In this document: one piece after another, positions 1 through 9,000 of the stretch
Layout: each line of letters begins with the position of its first letter
Numbering within the stretch: position 1 is the stretch's first letter
DNA from: an uncultured Bacteroidales bacterium
GTDB lineage: Bacteria > Bacteroidota > Bacteroidia > Bacteroidales > Paludibacteraceae
Assembly (NCBI GenBank): GCA_937885465.1
Contig: CAKZZM010000099.1
Location: 1 to 9,224, forward strand
Direction of reading: 5' to 3'
Length of the DNA stretch: 9,224 nucleotides
The notes under the pieces: generated by a model
Told to the model about the DNA's origin: nothing
Database searches by the model: none
The model's input: only the letters and a program-made list of their open reading frames with translations
Translations under genes and position numbers: made by a program

Positions 1-3000
1 CTATAGCTCCACCAACACTCTTTGGACGTGCACGGGCTATACGGATAGCAAAGGAGACTTCACTTCCAGTGCCTATAGCCCGACGACCTATACGATTACT
101 TTCAACAAAGGGACAGGCACCGGCGGCACGATGAGCAATATCACGAGTATCTGTCCGAATGCCAACCAAGCGATTACCGCCAATGCGTTTACTAAGACGG
201 GGTATGACTTTAGCGGTTGGACGGCTGATGTGAATGTAACGGTAAGCGGCTCAACGGTAACCGCCGGAACGGTTATCGCGGGCGGCGCGACGATACAGAA
301 TATCACCAGCGACATCACCCTGACGGCGCAATGGACGGCGAAGACCGCCACTATCACGCTCAATAACCAGTCGGCTACAACGGCAGGCGCGACATCCGTA
401 ACGGCGACCTACGGCAGCGCGATGCCGTCTATCGCTTCCAACCTGCCTGCCAAGACGGGTTACACCTTCGGCGGTTATTACACTGCTACCGCAGGCAGCG
501 GTACGCAATACTACACCTCCGCCGGTGCCAGTGCGAAGAACTCCGACTTCACCGCCGCCTCCACGCTCTACGCCAAGTGGACGCAGAATATTACGCTGAA
601 GACCGGTTCGCAGGGCAGCGGAGCGGACAAGACCTCTACGGTGGCTACATTCAACGGCACCTTATCCGGCTTCGCCGCCCATGAGGCAGACGGTTATGAC
701 CTCTTGGGTTATTACACCGCGTCGTCGGGAGGCACGAAAGTGCTGAACGCGGACGGTAGTTTTGCGGCTGCAACGGTAACGGATTATATCACTTCCTCCA
801 AATGGACGCACGCCGGTGCCACCACCCTCTATGCACAGTGGGACGCACTCCCTTGCTATGAAGGAGAGATTATAAAAGTTGTATTATCCGGAGACAACGG
901 AGCCACGAAAACGGTAACCGGTACAATCGGTGAAACAGCAGCCGTTAATTCCTTAGGCAATTCGTCTCCGTATAAACTGAATAGCGATGGAGCGTATGTT
1001 TCGCTGACCCTTTCTAACGGTTATTTCTATGCCTCGGATACCATTATTATGGACGGCAGCAAAGCCATGCAGGTATATACCAATCCATCTACCTCTTCGC
1101 GTTCTTTAGTAGGAACGACTGAAGCACCGTCAGGCGGAGTGATCAGGTATGTGCTGCCAAGTACGTTGCCGTCCAAGACGACCTCTATCGGTGTCTATCG
1201 CTCAAGCAGTACTTATAACGGCACATTAACGTATATAGCCGTCCACCGGCCTGCATGCCCGTGCGCGGATCCTGATGCGCCGACGGCGTTTGCGAAGTCC
1301 TCTGTTACCAACAGCAGCGTGACCTTGTCTATTACGGACGCGGGCGATGCAAAAAGCTATGATATTTACTACTCGACAAGCAGTACCGCCCCTGTGGCAG
1401 GAACGACAGCCACAAAGAACGTAACGACGAAGACACCTACCATATCGGGTCTCACCGCCGGTACCACGTATTACGCTTGGGTGCGCTCGGTATGCGATGC
1501 AGACCATAAGAGTAGCTGGGTGGCACTGACCGACAACACGTTCGCTACTACCTGCACTGTAACTGCTACGGTGAACCCAAGTGGCTACGGAACTCTTTCT
1601 GCAAGCAGTATTACCGACATAGCGTCAGGGACGGCTATTTCCGCTTCAAGCAATGTCTTGACAGTAACCGGAAAGACTGCAATCACTGCTACGGCGGCTG
1701 CTACCACCGCGCAATATAGTTACGCGTTCAGCAACTGGACCAAGAGTGACGGTACAGCTCTTCCCTCTACGGTAACGGGCGATCTGGCTGTTCGAGCCAA
1801 CTTCACCCGCACACCTATCAACTACACCCTGACATGGAACCTGAACGGCGGCACGGTGACCGCAGCGGGAACGGGTGCGGCGGTTGATGCCACCGGTTCG
1901 CCGAACACTACGGTGGCCTACGGCACATCCATCACAGCCCCGACGGTAACGAAGACGGGCTATGCCTTCAAGTCATGGAACACCACTCCGGCATCCACCA
2001 TGCCTGCTGCCAACACGACCTACACGGCGCAATGGAACCAGCTCTTCTCCGTCACCCACACGCTGACGAACGTGACAACCGCTACGGGTGCTACAGGTAC
2101 GGGAGCCGCTACGGAAAATACCTCTTATACCGCTACCTTTGCTGCCGCATCCGGGTATGTGCTGCCTGAATCTATTACGGTAACCGCAGGAGGAAGTAGC
2201 ATAACGGCTAATTGTACTTGGGACCAAGCCACCGGCGCATTGACTATTCCGGCAGCATACGTGACGGGTAATATCGTCATCACTATCGCAGGCGCAGTGG
2301 ACGACACCGACTATACGGTTACGTATGCGGCGAACGAAGGAACAGGCGATGTGCCGACGGACAATGCCCACAAAGTAGGCACCACCGTCACCGTCAAAGG
2401 CAATGTAGGCGCAACGCCGCTCAGCAAGTCCGGTGCCGTCTTCCGCGGCTGGACATACAACGGTACGTTCTATCAGGCAGGAAACGAAATAACCATGCCG
2501 AACAGCAACATCACCCTCACGGCAGTGTGGGATGCCGAAGTGGCAGGAACGACGTATTATTATGGACAAATAACTATCAATTCGGGTGCTTTGAAGCAAG
2601 GTGATACGGGAACAAAACAGTTCTTTACCAATACAAGCGGCACGATAGCGAACTCTACGGCTATCTCCTGGAGTTCCGCTCCTGGCGATGGGGGACAATA
2701 TTATCTGTCAAATAATTTAGGAGCGACCGCTTTCACAACGTCGTCCAACTGGACTACCACTTCTAACTCAAGTAGATATGTCAGGAGTTGTAAGTATGCA
2801 AGCGGTACTACATATACTCTAAAATTAGGGACAAAAGTCGCCACTTCCATCACTTACTACGGTATGTGCAACCACACTGCTGTCAAGACCTTAAGTGTAG
2901 GAGGGGTATCATATAGCACAGACGGAACAACCAATATATTCGGCCATACGTTTACTAAATCAGGAAACTTCACGGGCGATGTAAGTATCGTTTGCGGAGG

Positions 3001-6000
3001 TGACTTCCATGGTGTATTTGTCATACAAGAAGCCACCACCTACACCAACAAGACGGTTACTTTTGACAAGGGAACGCAGAGCGGTGCAACAAATATGCCT
3101 GCTGCTATTACCGGTATTCCGAGTGGCAGCAAGATTGCCGAGCCGACGGAGACACCTACCGTGTCCAACTACACCTTCGACGGTTGGGTGACGACCTCGG
3201 GCGGTAGTACGGCGTTTGATTTTGCCAACACGACTATCACCGCAGACAAGACTATCTACGCCAAGTGGGTAGCCAAGACCGCTCCGACGCAGTACACCCT
3301 CAGCACCAGTTCCGAGTGTACCGGTTCGTCACCTACGCTGACGCTGAGCGGCAGCCAGACCGGGTTGAGTTATCAGCTTTATAAAGACGGTGTCGCCTCC
3401 GGCACCGCAAAAGCCGGCACCGGTTCTGCCCTCACATGGACAAGCGTAGCCGCGGCAGGTACCTATACCGTGAAGAACGTAGAGACCGCTACCTATGCCA
3501 CAGCACAGATAGGTTCGGCGGTGACCTTATATACAAGCACCACTATTTCCTCTAATTTAGGTTCTGCGAAAGCGGTCAATGCGAATGCGTCTAATACCTA
3601 TTCCATCACTGCCACCGGCGCAGGGTTGAGTTATCAGTGGTACACCTGCGCAAGCGACGGAGGTAGCAAGGTGGCCATCAGCGGCGAGACAACGGCTTCG
3701 ATGAGTCACACCTTCCTCAATAGTGATGCCCCGACGAAGTATGTATGCTGCGTGGTGACGGGCACCTGCGGCACCGTGACATCGAACATCATGACGGTGA
3801 CCATCACGCCGACGTATAATCTGACCTACGACACTAACGGCGGCAGCGGCACGTTCGCAGGCGGCTATAAGACCTCCGGCACCACTATCACCGTGCCAAG
3901 CACGCTGCCGACGAAGAGCAGCAGTGTGTTCCTCGGGTGGAACACCGCAGCCGATGGTAGCGGCACGATGTATCAGCCCGGCGCAACCTTCTCCATGCCT
4001 GCTGCGGCTGTCACCCTCACCGCACAATGGGCAAGTGAGTGCTTTAAGATAACAGATGCAACCAAGAACAGTTCGAATTGGGGTAGCGACAAGGCTAATG
4101 GCGATACTATCAAATCTGAACATATCAATGGTACAATCAGCGGTGGTACAGTTATATCATCCGGTTCGGAAGCACTTGGAGGAAATGCTTCTGATGGTTT
4201 AGTAATGGTTAAAGACACACGGGAGATAACCATCTACCTTGCAAGCGGTATGTTCCAAGCCGGAACAGTCATTGTAATCGGAGGCAAATCCTATACATCC
4301 TCCGGCAAGACACACGGCTTCACTGTCAACGGAAATGCCGCCACACCTGTATATACTTCTTCTTCATCCACCAAGACCGCCTTCACACAGCGTTATGTGG
4401 TTGTCGCGGATGATGGAGTGGAAGGAACCATCAGATGTACCATTAAAATGCCAAGCAGTTATACGGCTGATCAAAGTTATATCACATCCTTATATATCGG
4501 TGGCTGTGTGGAGTGTACATCTATCTCTCCGACGCTCACCTATGACCACACGACGCTGTGTATGGGTACGACGGAGACGGCCACGGCAACACTTGACAAA
4601 AAAGGCAGTACCGGGGCGGTAACTTACTCCAGCAGCGATGCTACGGTGGTAGAGGTGAATTCTTCGACGGGTGCCATCACTGCCAAGAAGGCAGGCTCAG
4701 CCACTATCACAGCCTCTATAGCCGCCGGCGGCAAGTGTGCCGCCGAAGCCACCTGCGACATAACCGTTAAGGCGGGTATCGTGGTGCAGGCCTTCACGCT
4801 GAACACGACCTCTTGGAATAATAGTGATATCTCAACTTATGACCCCACCAACATTACCGGCTTGAGTGGCATGACGGCGCATGGCGTTACTACAGGTACA
4901 AGCAGTAAAGCCAATCTAACCGTAATTGTATCCACGGCGGCTGACTACGACGAAGATAACTATATGGAACTCGACTTCACCGTGGCAAGCGGCAAGGAGC
5001 TTCATGTCACCGGCGTTACCATACCGGTGCAGCCGGTAGAAAAATCCACCAACAACTTCCGTGTTGTCCTCTATGATGCTACCGGCAATGAGGTTACCTT
5101 CAGCAAGACAAACCTTACGGCAGGAAGCATAGACAACATTACTTATAGCGGAACTTGTGTGCTGCGCGGAGTCGTCAAGATGCGCATCTATGCGTGGGGC
5201 TGGAACAACGGCTACCGCTTCGGCTCACCGGTCGGTATCCAAGGCACCATAGAGACCAACAGCAAGCAGACACCCGTCTTTACGTGGACAACCAAGCCCT
5301 CTTCAACCGTCAATACAGGGGGGCAGGAAGCCGTGGATGTGGCTATGACGACCGGCGACGGTATCTTCTCTTTCACCATCTTGGAGAGCGGCGAGTGGAA
5401 GCATGTCACCAAATCAGGCAACCGCTTTACCGGCTATGTGGACGTACCCGCATCCGCCACTACCGTCACCATTCGGCTCAGCTCCACCGAGACCGACACC
5501 TATGCTGCCAAGACGGAAGATTATCAGATAACGGTGACCCGCTGTGTGGATGCTTCGCCGACGGCGAACAAGATACCGGTCTCCAATACCTATGAAACCA
5601 AATATTGGCAAACAACCGATGTGGGGTGGGTGCAGCTTAAACACGGAAGTTCTTCTATTAATTCATCAAATATAAAATCATTAGGAGAAAGTGCTGTTGA
5701 CGGCTATTCATATTATTATGACTCCAATGCCAACTATTTTTGTTTCCACACCGAGCTTGCCACAACGCATCTGCGCCTATATACCCATGGCTCGGCAGTC
5801 ACCTTATCGGATATATATATCAGTAATAAGGCATTTACTTCGGGCACACCCTCTGTATCGGCTCTTTCTGATTATACGGTCACGTATGATAATGGTGATG
5901 CGACGAGCAACAGCGTGGGCTACGTGGATATCCTTTTGGGCGAAAAGATACCCGCCGGATATTACGGTTTTCTCCGTTTGTTAGGCAACTGCCATCTGGT

Positions 6001-9000
6001 AGGTCTCACCATCTTTACATCGTCCTCGTCTGCCGCCACTATCTCCGATAAGTCGGGCATCTCGTGGGTAGGCGGTGCACCGAGTACCGTCAATGCCAAC
6101 GTGGGAAGTGTGGTGCAATATCAGGCACAAAAGCAAACCACCTTCCCCCGCACTATGGCAGGCGTGCTCTACACCTCGTCCAACACCAACTATGCCACAG
6201 TGGATGCCGAAGGCAAGGTTACTATCATCGGCGGTGCGGGACAGACTGTCACTATCAAGGCGCAGCTGCCCGAGGTTGGGTGCTACAAGGCGTCAAGCGA
6301 ACTGAGCTACACCATCAATATCACCTCCTGCTCCGAACCGGCAGGCACCGTAAGTATCACCGCCGGTACTGCACAGAAGTGTGCTTCTGACAATGTCACC
6401 CTCACCCTCACCGGCCATCAGTCCGGTTCCACCGTCAACTGGTACAGGCAGGGCACGGCAACCTCACAAGGCACAGGGGCTTCGCTTACTACCTCTACAG
6501 CAGGAACATATTATGCCGTCAGCAACGGCTCATGCGATGTTCGTTCGCTCAACGAAGTGACGATAACCAATATTGAGAGCACACCGACGGCTACTACCCT
6601 CTTGGATGAGTATTACATAAAGCAAGGACGGCCTATAGCACCGCTTGAGATATTCAACATCAGCAATGCAACTGAGATTGAAGTCACCCCCGCCATCGCG
6701 GGAGTCAGCTACACATTGTCGGACGGCAAGGTGGTGATGTCCGGCACGCCGACTTCCCTGACAGCAGGCGATCAGGTCATCACCCTCCGCGCTAAGAGCA
6801 AATGCGGCTCATGGACCGATAATCTGGCTACTCTCACCCTGCATAAGTTACCCGCAGGAGGAAAGAATCTTGCCTATGTAGTGCGCAGCTCCACCACGAA
6901 ATCGGGTGGCGGCTGGACCGAAGTAAATACTGACGATATCAGCAACAGCAGCACCTTGCGTACGGCGTTGGAGGACGGCGGATATACCGTCACTAACGTT
7001 AACGGCTATCACACCACCAGCCGTCAGGCTATACTGGCATACTATTCGCAGTTTGATGTGGTACTTATCACCGACTTCCTGAACACGCAGTTGGCTCCGA
7101 ACAATAAGAAAAGTCGTGCCAACGGCTATGTCAATGCCTTGGGCAACCTTGTTGACATACTGCCGGTGCTCTCTATGGAAGCCTTTGTCGCTCCGTTGAG
7201 CAACTGGAAGATAGGCAGCGGAAGCGAACCTGCTACCGCCGAAGGCAAGCAGACGACGATATATCTGACCTGCACGAGTCATGAGATATTCAGTAGTCTG
7301 GATGACGCCCTCACTTTGGACGCGACGACCCAGCTCTATAAAGTGCAAGTATTGGAAGACTCTCCCTCCAACGGTTTGCAAGGTTTTACGGCAGATGCAG
7401 CTCCTGAAGGGTTCATCTTTATCGCCACTATCATGAACGGCACTGACAAACTGATAGTCGCCTGCGAGCGGCAGACCGTGCCCGAAGCGCGTGCCATCAT
7501 CTTCGGCTTGAATGGCAGCGACATGAATAGTATGACAACGGCTGGGGCAGCTATGGTTAAGGAAATGGTTGAATATCTGCTTAAAACGGGCGATAATATC
7601 AGCGACTGCTCCCTCGTGTTCGACAATAACAGCGGGACAGGGAATTGGGATGCAGTAGGCAACTGGGGACCCAACCACAACGTGCTTCCCGACAAAACAT
7701 CGGCGGTGCGCATTGAGGCTGACTGTCAGGTAAGCACTAATGTTCGCGCTGCATCAGTCAAAGTGCAAAACGGCAAGACACTTACTATCACACCCACAGG
7801 AAGTCTGCTCATCAACGGTGCTCTGTCTAAATATGAAGGAGCGAACACCCTGCAAACATCTCCGGTCAGCAGTGATATGGTAATAGTGGAATCCTCTGCA
7901 AGTGGTCAAGGTGCTTTGGCTCTGCGTGATAAGAGCGGTGAGAATAACATCACGATGCAGCTGTGGGGCAAGGGACTCAGCACCAACGGATCTGCTTCAT
8001 GGCAATATGTGGGTGTTCCCTTCCAAGTGCTTCAGCCGGCGGAAGAGTTCTTCTTCCGCGCATGGATGATGAAATGGGTGGATGACGGCAGCGGGTGGCA
8101 ATATATAGTGAACGGCGATGCACTCACCCCCTTCAAAGGGTATGCCCTAACGCAAAAAGCAGCTAAGGCTTACACCCTTTATGGCAAGATAGTGCCCACC
8201 ACCGAGCGCACCGTCGTTCTTAGTCCGTTGGCTTCTTCCGGTGACGATAGCGGCTGGAACCTGGTGGCTAACTCATGGACGGCACCTATTGATATAAGTA
8301 AGTTTGACGCTGACGACTTCACCGGCACCGATGCCACCGTGTATATCTTCAATACCGGCACTAAAACTCAATATGATGCACAAGGTACTGCATACGCTGA
8401 GAACAGCACCACCGCCGGACAGTATATAGCCCTTCCGGTTAAGGCAGCCGGTGCTATCACCGGCACCGGTTATATAGCTCCTATGCAAGGCTTCTTTATC
8501 AGTGCTACCGACGGAGCAGCAGCCTCTGTCGTGATGGACTACGATAAACTGGTGTTTAACAGTGGTTTGAGCGGCACTATGAGTACATCGCCGCTGCGCG
8601 TGAGAACAAATGAGAGCGATGGTGTGGAAAAACTCTATAATGCCGACGGCGAAATAGAGACACTCTTCCGTCATGTAACGATGCGTGTGGTAGGCAGCCA
8701 AGCCGACGATGTGCTACATCTGCTCGAATCAGATGAGTGGACGGCCGACTTCGACAACGGCTACGACGGCAGAAAAGTGGAAGGAGCGGAGTTCGCACCG
8801 CAACTGATGGTGCGCACTCTCACTGACGATTATGCAGTAATGGCTACCGATGATCTTGACGGCGTTGAGATAGCTTTCCGTGCCGGTGCCGACTTAGAGT
8901 ATGAAATAGTGTTCAACTATGGAGGCAGCGACCTTGAACTCACCGACCGCCAGACAGGTCAGACGGTGGATGTGGCAACAGGCAATTCGTATAGTTTTAT

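Noticed and set aside
1973..2698. Open frame of 241 codons on the - strand, rich in Arg, Cys and Gly
   Set aside because: It is antisense to InlB repeats 4 and 5. The Arg/Cys/Gly-rich composition is what results from reading Thr- and Ala-rich codons in reverse; no domain is visible.
2552..3034. AT-rich stretch considered as an intergenic promoter or the start of a new gene
   Set aside because: The main frame continues without a stop and encodes a plausible beta module. No stop, ribosome binding site or terminator hairpin was seen.
3557..4123. Open frame of 188 codons on the - strand
   Set aside because: It overlaps the second Ig-like domain and the most canonical InlB repeat on the + strand, and shows no protein pattern of its own.
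5318..5323. Run of six G, and a run of six A at 4598-4603, considered as frameshift sites
   Set aside because: Both are short, the reading frame continues correctly on each side, and no stop or structure supporting programmed frameshifting was noticed.
5155..5595. Alternative + strand open frame of 146 codons
   Set aside because: It is a frame-shifted reading of modules A4 and the next Ig-like domain, full of Arg, His and Gln, and starts without any ribosome binding site. The main frame continues unbroken through it.
5811..5820. Run of five AT dinucleotides, considered as a slippage (phase-variation) site
   Set aside because: It is short and encodes part of a normal strand (SDIYIS) in module A5. 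Five units are too few to support a claim of phase variation.
6848..7678. Open frame of 276 codons on the - strand
   Set aside because: It lies entirely antisense to the alpha/beta domain and its neighbours, which have a clear protein pattern on the + strand. The antisense translation shows no recognisable motif. Codon bias in the real gene is enough to leave the opposite frame open.
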